Assembly (NCBI GenBank): GCA_026545765.1
Contig: CM048841.1
Span: forward strand, 24,959,397 to 25,023,396
Source of the DNA: Plantago major
Lineage: Eukaryota > Streptophyta > Magnoliopsida > Lamiales > Plantaginaceae
DNA: 64,000 nucleotides
Direction of reading: 5' to 3'
Made by a program: the position numbers and the translations under genes. Every line of letters starts with the position of its first letter. The stretch's first letter is position 1. The notes under the pieces were generated by a model. That model was not told the DNA's origin and did no database searches. It worked only from the letters and a program-made list of their open reading frames with translations. This document shows positions 52,990-62,601 of the stretch, in pieces.

Positions 52990-53370
52990 TCAGTGGATTC
53001 CCGAGGTTGAGCCTTGAGATTCCGAGCCACCACCTTGAGCTTGACGAGCTTGCTGCTGCATTCAGATCCTCCTACGGATCATCTTCAGTATCCGATCTCT
53101 CTCTTCCTCAGCTCGCCTCCTGGCGACCACCGGACACAAAGGGGGATCACCTTCTGGATTAAGAATGATTGAGTCATCCACTGTGCCTTTACCAGGATAA
53201 GTCGGAGGGTGCATGTTTCCGCAGGCACAATTTAGCCAGTGCCGACAACAATCGTACTTGGGATCATCTGGTTTTCCAACGTCGAAGTTCTCCAAGTCGG
53301 GTAGCACTGCGCTTGCATTAAGGTGAAGTTGCCTAGCTCGGCCTGCAGCTTCTCGGGCGGATTCTGACAT
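52990..53370 (-). pseudogene. Antisense ORF 2 of the Tat element, small cysteine-containing protein
   Basis: The frame opens at ATG 53370 (MSESAREAAGRARQLHLNAS) and runs 102 residues to a TGA at 53064-53062. Read through, the same frame continues to a second TGA at 52992-52990. It contains YDCCRHWLNCACGNMHPP, a compact four-cysteine, two-histidine segment that might bind metal, then a charged helix-like tail (RRRAEEERDRILKMIRRR). I recognise no family. TATA and G-box elements sit upstream, and the 12-bp motif also found after antisense ORF 1 lies 13 nt after the second stop. The first stop may therefore be a mutation, or may mark the real end. Confidence 0.55.
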
Positions 53371-53465
53371 CCTAAAGGAATCTGACTTTTTCGGAGAGTA
53401 AATTTCTAGAAAAGGAAAGGCTGAAGAGAGGTAAAACAGTGAGAAAGGAAGAATTATCATATCTT

Positions 53466-53505
53466 TATTTATAGGAACGAAGAATCCCTCCGATCACGCC
53501 ACGTG
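53466..53505 (-). promoter_or_regulatory. Promoter of antisense ORF 2: TATA box and G-box
   Basis: The minus strand reads CTATAAATA at 53474-53466, about 95 bp above the ATG at 53370. A perfect CACGTG palindrome (G-box) lies at 53500-53505, 26 bp further upstream. Confidence 0.55.
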
Positions 53506-53867
53506 TCCACCATCTGACGGCTCAGAAGATGAAAGGACGCAATAATAATGGCGACTTTACCGCTTCACCTTCCCCCTTCTAGAATATTACGCATCACCAT
53601 AAAGTAAATTTGTATAATGAAGACAGTTGTCCGAGCTTGCAAAGTTGTATATTTGCTACTTACGATAACCGAGCGTATAAAGGACGGATCAAGGAAAATA
53701 AAGGAGCACACAATTGTTATATCAAAGACAAAAGTAACATTGTGCCGAGGAAAACAACTACAGACAACAGAAATGATAAATATTGTACTTGGAAACGTCC
53801 CGTGCCATCAAAAGATCTCAAAATTCAAATGTTTACAAATTTTTTCACGGGGCATACCCCGGACTTC

Positions 53868-56622
53868 TTACTGAGGAGGAGGTTGGCTCGGACCGGCTTC
53901 ATCAACTCTAGGCAGATTAGTGGAGTACGGATTGGCATTGACATTGGCAACAGCAGCGCGGGATGCAGCAACTTCATCAAAGGAAGCCTTGATGTTCTCG
54001 AACAAGTTGAAGTCCGCGTCATGGCCGACGATCCGAGAAGGCATGAAGTACCAATCCTTCAGATAGTTCATGTTTTCATGGAACGGCGTGAAGCATACCT
54101 TCCCTATAGCCCTCGGGACACATTTGGGGAGGAAAGGTCCGCCATTGGTGATTTCAATTTCACCTTCCTCGGTGACCACTTCCGCGAACTCACATGCCGC
54201 TAAACGCTCATCCGGAACGACCTCCACCGGGAATTCGACTCCACTGGCGTCCGCGGATGGATCCAATCCTTCCGCCTTCCAATCGAAGCTTGGAGACAAT
54301 AGCCCTTTCGCCTGTAGTTGGCCAATGGCGGATGAAAACCCCTCTAGACGAAGAGCATCGGCCTTGTCCGCCATAAAGAACTTGAAGGAGTCCGACTTCA
54401 TGAAGTCCTTCACCGCTTTGAGCTGGGCAAACTGGAGATCTTCGAGGAGCGCATCCTTGGACTCAAGGAATGCCTTCATCGACCTATCGATAAAGTTCTC
54501 CTGCCACTCCACATCCGACCTAAGAGTCTCCACGTTAGCCTTCAGCTTGGCTATTGCTGTGTCCTTCTGCTTCAGGTGGGTTTCCGCCCGCCTAGCTTTT
54601 TCCGCCTCCTCCACCGCTACAACCACTTCCTTATGCAGGTCCTCTTCGATGGTGGACCGTTCCCTGGCCTTCCACTGCATAGCCTTGATCATGCATCCGA
54701 GCTAGAGGAAGTCCGCAGAAACAAAAGTTATATTTCTATCATAAAAAGCTGAAAGCATGGAAAAGAAAACATTGATAAGCTGCTTACCCTCTGATGCAAG
54801 TCATGGAGCTCTCCAACCCGCTCAACCTCAGGGAGTCCGCGACTCCATTCATATTCCGCATCGAGAGCATCTTGGTCGGACAATGGCGGAAAAATGTTGC
54901 GTTTTGGCTGCAAGAGAGGCATCCGAGGTCGCACCCCTCTTCCTCCCCGAGGTAATGGCATCCTGCATCAGCACATCCAGCGGAGGTGCGGATGCAGCAG
55001 AAGCTGGTGGCTTGGAGGCAGTGGTGCTGCGAGTCCCCGGACCTTTGCCTTTGTCGGGCACCACCAACATTTGCGGATCTTCACCCGCCTTCTTCCGCCT
55101 CTCCTCCTCCGCAGCAAACATTGCTGCATTTTTTGGGTCCGCCATAGGAAGACCCGCGGACGTGTTGATTATCTTGGCCCTTTGGCCAGTGGCGAGCTCA
55201 AGGGCTTGTTGTTCCCTCTACTGCTTCTTCTTTTCACGGAGGGTCGACATGATGTAATCAAACCAATGAGCTACAAAACAAGATAAAAAGTGTCAAATAC
55301 GGATGCATAAAGGGAGAATAACAAGAATCTCGGAAACGAAAATTCAAGACAGGGCATTCAAAAGAAAGCACAAATCCTAAGTTAAAGATCCTTACTGAAA
55401 TCTGTCTTTCCTCCAACTTCCACGACATCTATCAGTCCGCACAAGTAGGGCAGCGGCTGGCAAATCAATCCGTAGAACGGATACGTGGGTGGATCATTTT
55501 TTTTGTGGATCTCCGCCACCCACGGAGCCACATTCTTTGGAAGTGGGCGCCAATCTGGGATACTCTCCATCAGAAACTTTTTGGGCAGCCCCCACTGCTC
55601 TCGCCTCCTTGCGGACTCCCTAGGCTTCAAAGCCATCCGCACAAAAATATATTTACTCCACCATTTGGAGCCGAGTGAGGAGATGGAATCGGAAATAAAA
55701 TTATAAACTTTTCTATTTACAAAGGTATAGAAAAGTGGGTTCCCCGGACTGAAAGTAACATTGAAGAGCTGCCGGAAGTTCTCAAAGTTCACCGGCTGCC
55801 CCTTCTTTTTACAAAAGATGACAAAAAAGATAAGGTTACCCAAAGATTTTGGGATAACCTGGCTCGGACCAATCCCAATGTGATTCAGGATTTGCTTCAG
55901 CTCGGGCGCAATAGGGATCCTCCACCCGTAAGCGAATGCCGCCTCATGCACACACATATATCCGGCTGGCGGATTGTAAAATGCATGCCCGGGCTCTGGG
56001 ACCATTATCTCCACAGTATCGGGAATCTCCCACTTCCGCCTCCACGCCTAGCTACCAGTGGAAGAGTAGGGTTCGCAGTTGCTCTGGGGTGGAGAACAAT
56101 CTGACGATTGTTCCGCACTGAGTGCCTACGCGGACGGACGCTCTCGGAGGCGTCGTCCTCTTCGTCCTCCTCCTCTTCCTCATCTTCATCCTCTTCTTCT
56201 TCCTCTTCTCCATCAGCCAATGGCACCTCGGAGGTATTAGGATTGGAAGGACCTGCTTCCGTCTCCACACGGTCCTCCTCCCCAGCCTCGAACATCTCCA
56301 CATCATCCGCATCCTGACCACTATCGCCTCCCTGCTCAGTCCGAGGTTCATTCAAACCAGCGGGCACACCGCCACCACCTATGGTCCGAGATTGGACTCG
56401 CGACCGAGTCCTAGCGACACCGTCCTGGCCCACTACCACTTCAGGCTGAGTTTCTGCTACATCGCAGACCCTTTGCCCAGCATCGGAATCCCTGGAAGAC
56501 ATGAGTTCAACGACCAGGTAATCTGCCATGGATGTGGTTGCTTCCACGGACTCAGTCCCCTGGCTCACTCCATCGTCGTAACCTTGGGCCTCGTGATGGT
56601 TCTGGCTATCACTCCCGGACAT
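53868..56622 (-). pseudogene. Antisense ORF 1 (aORF) of the Tat element, multi-exon, lightly damaged
   Basis: Tat elements are known to carry a minus-strand gene between pol and the 3' LTR; its function is unknown. Proposed coding exons: 56622-55396, 55270-54788 and 54701-53868. The introns are 55395-55271 (GTAAGG...TTTGTAG) and 54787-54702 (GTAAGC...CTCTAG), and the frames agree across both. The first exon has a serine/acidic stretch (about 16 consecutive Glu/Asp), then a globular domain with GYMCVHEAAFAYGWRIPIAP, FENFRQLFNVTF and SKWWSKYIFVRM, like the plant 'putative gypsy-type transposon' (Transposase_28) family. The last exon has a long charged coiled coil (KARRAETHLKQKDTAIAKLK...) and a C-terminal domain. 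Damage: a frame shift near 56030, a TAG after REKKKQ near 55219, and a frame shift near 54920. Confidence 0.75.
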
Positions 56623-56623
56623 C

Positions 56624-57135
56624 CTAGGGCACAAGGAAACGGGTCAGAAACGATGATTGTGATTGTCCGAGAGTTCGTTTAGGTATCTTATTAAGTCCAA
56701 TGGTCCGAGGAAGCCCTACCTTATCAGATTTTCTACATGGGACACAATCTCATGACACCACGGGTACTAGACTTGGCACGCAAAGACGTGCCATTGGCAC
56801 TATTATTTACCCTATATGGAACACTAACAGGGACAACATATAAAGGTCTATGTGCCAATCGACACCAAAATACTACAATAGGAACATTCAATACCGATTT
56901 TTATGCATATTTAACATATTATACAAGTCAGCTCAACAAGTTGCTACTGAGGGAAATTAGCACAACACAACATACATGAGGAGTATTCCAACTAAGTATA
57001 CTACAGGAGTCTACCACATGCAACATGTGAAACCACGGAATCAACAAACAAACGTCCAAACAAGGGAGAAGCATACGAGCATTAAGCGAGCATATCGTAA
57101 AAAAGAAAATTCAGGAAGTATCAAGACATACTTAC
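56624..57135 (-). other. Leader intron of antisense ORF 1
   Basis: The donor GTAAGTATG at 57135 is close to consensus, and the acceptor TGTGCCCTAG ends at 56624. The start codon ATG (56622) begins one base after the acceptor, so the untranslated exon (about 57300-57136) would be spliced straight onto the ORF. The 512-bp length is normal for a plant leader intron. Confidence 0.55.
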
Positions 57136-57328
57136 TTGATAAAGTTGATTTGGTAAGTCTGGACGGACGTCGAAGCCTTGCTAGCTCTCCGAGAGTACAG
57201 ATCTCAGTTGGAAAGTGAAATATTTTGCGAGTTTTGGTTGCTCGGATTGATTTTTGTTTGCTCGGATTGCTTAAGAATTGCTCTGAGTTTCGGTTTGGCT
57301 AAAGTGTGAAAGCGACAGATTAGGCAAC

Positions 57329-57337
57329 TATTTATAG
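57329..57337 (-). promoter_or_regulatory. TATA box of antisense ORF 1
   Basis: The minus strand reads CTATAAATA within CCCCTATAAATAGTTG. The expected start near 57300 precedes a leader exon with a strong donor at 57135. A pair of ~50-bp direct repeats containing TGACGT lies just upstream. Confidence 0.6.
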
Positions 57338-57357
57338 GGGACAATTGGGGAAGGCAC

Positions 57358-57520
57358 AACGTCACATCACCTGGATTCAAACCCCAACCGTTGATCTTTT
57401 CAATCCAACGGATGCACCGGTTCACAAGTGGTGTATTGACGTTACACCCCATTTAATTCTTCTCAGAAACGTCACATCACTTGGGTTTAAATCCCAACCA
57501 TTGGTCTTCTCAATCCAGGA
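57358..57520 (-). repeat. Direct-repeat pair with TGACGT motifs upstream of the antisense TATA box
   Basis: Two ~50-bp copies start at about 57358 and 57468 (110 bp apart). They share ACGTCACATCAC-TGG-TT-AAA, CCCAACC-TTG-TCTT and CTCAATCCA. On the minus strand each carries TGACGT (57364-57359 and 57474-57469), the core bound by TGA-type bZIP factors. A further TGACGT in the opposite orientation is at about 57437. Confidence 0.6.
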
Positions 57521-57919
57521 GTCGCATCGCTTCACTCGGGATCTTTTCCCGTGGGCCGGACAGGCGACTTATTGGGCCTTTTGAATCACTGTTCATCAGC
57601 CTAGGTGGGCCATTCCACATATTTGGCCCAACGGATTGCTTCCTATAAACTCTTCCACAGAAGACTTCTTCAGATTCTAACCGTACTCGGATCTATATAT
57701 CTCGGATACAAATACCTTTTCCTTCTACAGTCCGAGCTATTACATAACTCGGACTGTAGAACGAAAGGGGGGGGGGGGAGAGATATATTGAATTCCTAAG
57801 AACACGGACAACGGATCTCACAAAAAGGATTTTTTTCCTTTTCAGTTAACGATTCGGACACGCTCCACAACACACTTGTTCTTTTCATAATTACCAACTA
57901 TCTTCTACTAAGATACTTG

Positions 57920-57931
57920 GAAACTAGGGGG
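57920..57931 (+). promoter_or_regulatory. Polypurine tract next to the 3' LTR
   Basis: GAAACTAGGGGG directly precedes the recognisable LTR sequence. The LTR's expected first bases (TGTTGATACG) are missing after it. Confidence 0.6.
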
Positions 57932-58825
57932 ACATGTGTCCAATCTGTTAAGGGCGCCATAGAGCGTGTCCTAGAGCGCATCAAGGCTGAAATAGCCAAT
58001 TCAGTACTAGTCCGACCTTCAAATGGTCCGACCTAAGGGAAACCATTCCAGGTCAACTAGTACTTACAAGTCAACACACCTACTCAGCTAAGTCCGACCA
58101 AGCTAGGTGTACGACTTTCGAACCTGATAAAAGGTCACATGGTCCTTCCAAGTACCACAAACTGTCAATCCTAGGATGCCAAACGGACCAGACGAGAGAA
58201 TCTCGGACGCCACCATCACATTAAGACCAAACCTATATAACAGAACCACTGAGATACTTCCGTGAAACTTCTGGCTCGGACATCCAGAGTTACCTAAGGG
58301 CAGACCAACCAGGCAGACAGATCTGTCCGAGGGACTGACACGGACCCAACAGGAGGAACAGTACTCTCAGAGGGAAAAGGTCCAAACTACCCTCCCAGGC
58401 CCATTAATCGGATGTGGGCTGTTGTTCACTATTGGGCTGTGGGCCAAAGGTAGCATTGGTGTCCAAATCTGAAGCATACACTTGGCACCATCTTATGAGT
58501 CATCTCATAAGATATGGTCTCTATAAATATGGCATAAGGTCCAAGACCTTAAGGTAAGTCACAATTCCCATGTGATAAGCAATAATTATTCCAAATCATA
58601 TCTCATACCTACTACATTGAGAGCTTTACAACTCTCTCTTGAGTAAAGTCTCTTACCGGGTTGACAACGTGCAACCCGGGTTACCTATCTAATCACCCAC
58701 TTAGTCTTTTCAGGTGATCAACCTCGGACCCAGTCATCAAGTCGGACCTCAAGTTGGTGGCGGATCTTAGATCGGGGATTTGTGGTAGTTTAGTTAGTTA
58801 GTGTTCGAGGCTAAACCCCTCAACA
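57931..58825 (+). repeat. 3' LTR of the Ty3/gypsy element (5' edge deleted)
   Basis: Homologous to 46831-47728 from GACAT-TGTCCAAT onward, ending CCTCAACA before the target duplication AGGGA. The first ~10 bp of the LTR are absent. Confidence 0.9.
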
Positions 58826-59409
58826 AGGGACAATCCTCACACAAGCATGGGACTCAATGGACACACTCATGAGCATATTCACACAGCCATTTAATTTCAA
58901 CTATTTGGCAACTGTCATACATAATTTTACCATAACAATAGACTATTACACTACAACAATAGACAATTTAAAAACAATACTACATGAAGTCTAACCATAA
59001 AGTAATGAAACCACAACATCATCTATTTACAACTAAACATACAACATTTACATGAAACATACAACTTCATCAAAACAACAACTAGCTTCTTCCCCTGCTT
59101 GATTCAAATCACATACGATATTTGTTGTGCTGCTTCTTCCCCAACTTGATTCAAATCAAATAGTTGAAAGTACAACAATTATTACGACGTAACATCATGA
59201 AACAAACACCACAATAGTCAGCCTAATTCTGAGCAACACACAAATCAATCGATCAGTTGCAAGTTGAATTGGTATAATTGAACCAAAACAGAAGTTATTT
59301 AGATGCAAATCGAAGACGAAATCAGAGACAAATAGATCGAATGATAAACATACCTACACCAAATCGGAGAAAATCTAAACACCCAGAAATAAAAAGCACC
59401 ATCAAACAT

Positions 59410-60150
59410 CACCTATTTAACATTAAACATTAACAATTACAGTAAAAACATGCATAATTCACAATGATGAAAAGATACCGGTCAAAACTACAAAAACTCT
59501 AAACAAAAAAGTAAAGAAGCCACACAATTTTCAGCTAAACATACACTATTTACATATAAACCTAAACAATTAGAACTTCAAAAAGGTGAAAGTAAATACC
59601 TGTATTAACATCACCTATTTACCATTAAATATTAACAATTTCAGTATAAAAATAGGCTATTCACATATACATCCAAGTTCTACAAAACTACAGAAACTCT
59701 ATAAAAAAATCACAGATATCAGCAATTTACATCTAAACATATAATATTTACATAAAAACCTAAACAAGATGAAACAAAAAACTTATATTAAAACATCACA
59801 TATTTATCATTAAGCACCAACAATTCTAGTATAAACATACACAATTCACACTGAAAACATACCAGTTTTACAAAACTACATAAACTCAAACAAAAAGAAA
59901 TGAAACCACAAACATTAACAATTTACAAATAGACATACACAATTTACATAAAAACCTAAACAATAAATTTTTTCAAAAGATGAAACATAAAACCTATATT
60001 CAAGCACAACCAATTTACCCTTAAAAATCAACGATTAGAGTATAAATATAGGCCATTCATACATGCATCATTCCAATTTTTTTTACAAAACTACATAAAT
60101 TCTATAAATAATGAATGCAATCACAAATATCAACAATTTATTGCTATACA
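59410..60150 (-). repeat. ~200-bp degenerate tandem array in element B
   Basis: CACCTATTTA-CATTAAA-ATTAACAATT recurs at about 59410, 59612, 59797 and 60007 (spacing about 202, 185 and 210). The minus-strand core (ACTG-AATTGTTAAT-TTTAA-GGTAAAT-GGTGATG) matches the 120-bp monomer core of element A. Confidence 0.7.
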
Positions 60151-60999
60151 TACACAATTTACATCAAATCTAGCTACCAGTTGCAAATCATTTATCCATA
60201 TCAATGGGTTATTACTATCTCTAAAACTAGCTAGCAGTTGCAGATGATTTATCCAAAAAGTATTCTTTATTATCCAATCAACTATGGAATTGAACATACA
60301 TTAAACCTTGTCATCACTCAGTTTAACATAAATTGTGAAAGAATCTAAAAACTTGGAAGCCGGAGCAGAAAAAATACTGGACCAAGGCAGGCGACAAGGG
60401 TTATTTACTTATTTTCATTGTGCTACAATTGTAACTCAGGAATATGGTAACTACCATGACAGAACACACCCAATCACTTAAAGCACAAACATGGCACTCT
60501 TCACCACATCATGAGCTGCAAATACACAAACAAAACTACCAGAATTATATACTTCCACAATGACATCAATTCCATATACCTTACACTATTGGATCGCAAT
60601 TAAAGACGTGCCGATCATAGCTAACAGCAGTCGAAGCAGATCATGCTGATCTAATAACAGTCAGAAGCAAAAATAAAGCATAAACCACAAGAACAACAGA
60701 AAAACGAAGCAGATCATGCCGATCTAACAACAGTCGTAGCAAAATTGAAGCACAAACCACAAAAACAACAGAAAACGAAGCAGATCATGCTAACAACAAT
60801 AGAAGCAAATCGATCAATATAAATCCTAATATTCTCTGTAACACGATCATCAAACACAAACGAAAACTAGAATAAAGGAAAATCACGTAATCGTACCATG
60901 ATCGAGAATCGTAGTGCTAACGAGCTGCAAAACAATCTTCCTCCCAATTATCTCATCCAACCAATCGACCACCAACGTGCCTATTCAGTCACATGCGAA

Positions 61000-61080
61000 T
61001 CATTCTTCTTCACCAGAGCTAACACCACCGGAAGGATGACCGGAACCAGATCCAGTCAGATTGGCGTTCGAATCCGCCAT
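61000..61080 (-). other. Short start-codon segment in element B (26 codons)
   Basis: ATG at 61080 gives MADSNANLTGSGSGHPSGGV and ends SSGEEE-stop. It follows a TATA-like box and a leader with splice-like sites (CTACAGGTATTCC at about 61190). It looks like the first exon of a captured or ancestral gene, but no family was recognised. Confidence 0.3.
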
Positions 61081-61497
61081 TGAAAGCACTTGAACAACAA
61101 AAAAGGTAAAAAAAAAAAAGTAACTAAAAACACAATGACAACAACACAGAAGTATCGAAAAGCAAAAAGGAAACGAAAACAAGAGGAATACCTGTAGATC
61201 GGAAGTAGCAGTTGAGAAACTAGGGTTTCGAATGCAAATCGGAGATAATTGCCAGCAACTGTCGTGAGAAAGAAGAAAATGGGAGAAAATGGAAAAAAAC
61301 TGAAAAAGGGGATATTTATATGACCCAGAAACCCGCGAGGAGATCCAAACCTGGAAAAAGGATCCGCGAATTAACCCGCGAGATTCATCAGAAAGCAAGT
61401 GGTAAAAAGTTGTGTATGTTTGTGAATTGTTCAGGACTCTGATGGACTCTCATAGTCTCTAGGACTCTTTTAAGTTTTAGTATTTATTTTATATAGA

Positions 61498-61698
61498 GAG
61501 CCCATGACGAGAATGATCATCTGGAGTATTTGAGAAACTTTTGCCAAAGCTAATTCAGTTTTTCTTCGGCGTTGTCTTTTCTTCTGGTAGCGGGATCTTT
61601 AAAGTGATTACAATGATGTCCCAGCTTGCTTTAAGAAGCCACATGAACGATTAAATGCAAAACTATTGGAGTTCTTTTTTAACTTGCATGTACGTATC
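61498..61698. other. Unassigned DNA between element B and the copia LTR
   Basis: About 200 bp with no supported feature. A few codons (DENDHLEYLR near 61510) faintly resemble a Ty3/gypsy RT segment, too weak to call. Confidence 0.3.
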
Positions 61699-62507
61699 TG
61701 TTGGAGAATTGGTTTGTTAAAGCCATTTCTTAATTTGTTGGTGTTAAGTGTAGAATTGGGCAACAATTTAAATAGGTTCCACCACACGGTTTTTCATGAT
61801 CTTAGCTCATTACGAAGTGGGTTGCGCAAGCTTCGTAATGGTGGAAGACATGCGAGGAAACCAATTCTTGGTGTGAAAGTTAAATTGGCTCAATGCGGTG
61901 TGGTTGATAAATTATCACACGTGGAAAAAAAAGAAGGAAACTTCAGTTCATTGATGGTTGGTCTTCAATTTTACTCCATTACTAGGAGTCAATTACTAAC
62001 GAAGAGTTAATAAGTGACTTGTAACTCTTCACTAATGGTAGTAGTTTTGTAACTCTCCACTAATGCTATGTGTTAATAAGTATAATAAAGAAGATACTTG
62101 TTAAACCCTTGAGCTACTCTTGCGAGGCTATAAAAGGATGTCTATTCCCCATATGAAATCACATATCTATAAAACCTATCATCTCTTCTCTTCTACACTC
62201 AATCTTCTACATCATAGATAATTCGAGAGTTTCTTCACTACTAAAGTTCGACGGAGCTTCTACTGTAGAGCTTCCAGTAGTTGCTGAGATTGGGCGTTGT
62301 ACCTTGGGAGCTGATTGTCCGAGGAAGGCCTAAAGCTTACTAAGGCGGGAAAATTCAGCTTAAGGGGAAGTGGTCACACTGCTGTCTCATCCAGGATTTA
62401 ATCCGAATAATTCTCTTTAATCTCTAATCTTGTAACCAGTTGTAGTAAGTGTAATCATCTTTCCTCTTGTAATTCCATTACATATATTGTACTGACCTTT
62501 CTTACAG
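61699..62507 (+). mobile_element. Probable 5' LTR of the Ty1/copia element
   Basis: Starts TGTTGGAGAATTGG (a common copia LTR start) and ends near TTTCTTACA. It has a TATA box GCTATAAAAGG at 62127-62137. The region 62127-62500 is homologous to the inverted segment at 37701-38070. A canonical primer-binding site after it was not found, so the boundaries are approximate. Confidence 0.5.
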
Positions 62508-62601
62508 CTTGAAAAGTGCTAACCGAAAACAACAATCTTAAGCTGAATCTCTTTGTTTTATTATTCAGTTACTAACTTTTCTCTGTTTTTGTGTAGTAAC
62601 A

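Larger units (their letters stand above)
46831..58825 (+). mobile_element. Tat-lineage Ty3/gypsy LTR retrotransposon with antisense ORF region, 12.0 kb, defective
   Basis: LTRs lie at 46831-47728 and 57931-58825. The target duplication AGGGA (46826-46830 and 58826-58830) sits in the 162-bp repeat, whose intact units show the empty site CAGGGACAAT. Order on the plus strand: gag, RT C-terminus with RNase H, second RNase H, zinc-binding domain and integrase. About 6 kb with minus-strand genes follows. The dual RNase H and antisense 3' ORFs are known for the Tat group. Protease and the RT catalytic part are deleted near 49030, and several stops are present, so it cannot move on its own. The LTRs differ at scattered positions (for example the C-homopolymer at 47589-47603 is absent from the 3' copy), so it is not a very recent insertion. 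Confidence 0.9.
45696..61497 (-). mobile_element. Tandem-repeat-rich inverted-repeat element B (split by the Ty3/gypsy insertion)
   Basis: Reads on the minus strand from about 61497 (TCTATATAAAATAAATACTA, then AAACTTAAAAGAGTCC) to about 45696 (AGGAGACGGACTCTAA). It is the same family as element A, in opposite orientation. Removing the retrotransposon leaves about 3.8 kb. It holds a TATA-like TCATATAAATA near 61314, a leader, a short start-codon-containing segment (61080-61000), a ~200-bp degenerate tandem array (59410-60150), a 162-bp tandem array and the conserved 3' block near 46150-46000. Confidence 0.6.

Noticed and set aside
54070..56682. Long plus-strand open frames (for example 54070-54705 and 56122-56682)
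   Set aside because: They are mirror frames of the antisense ORF. The Ser- and Leu/Phe-rich composition reflects the opposite strand of the acidic and coiled-coil parts, and splice signals fit only the minus strand.
61666..62010. 114-codon plus-strand frame
   Set aside because: It lies within the probable copia LTR, and no domain could be seen.
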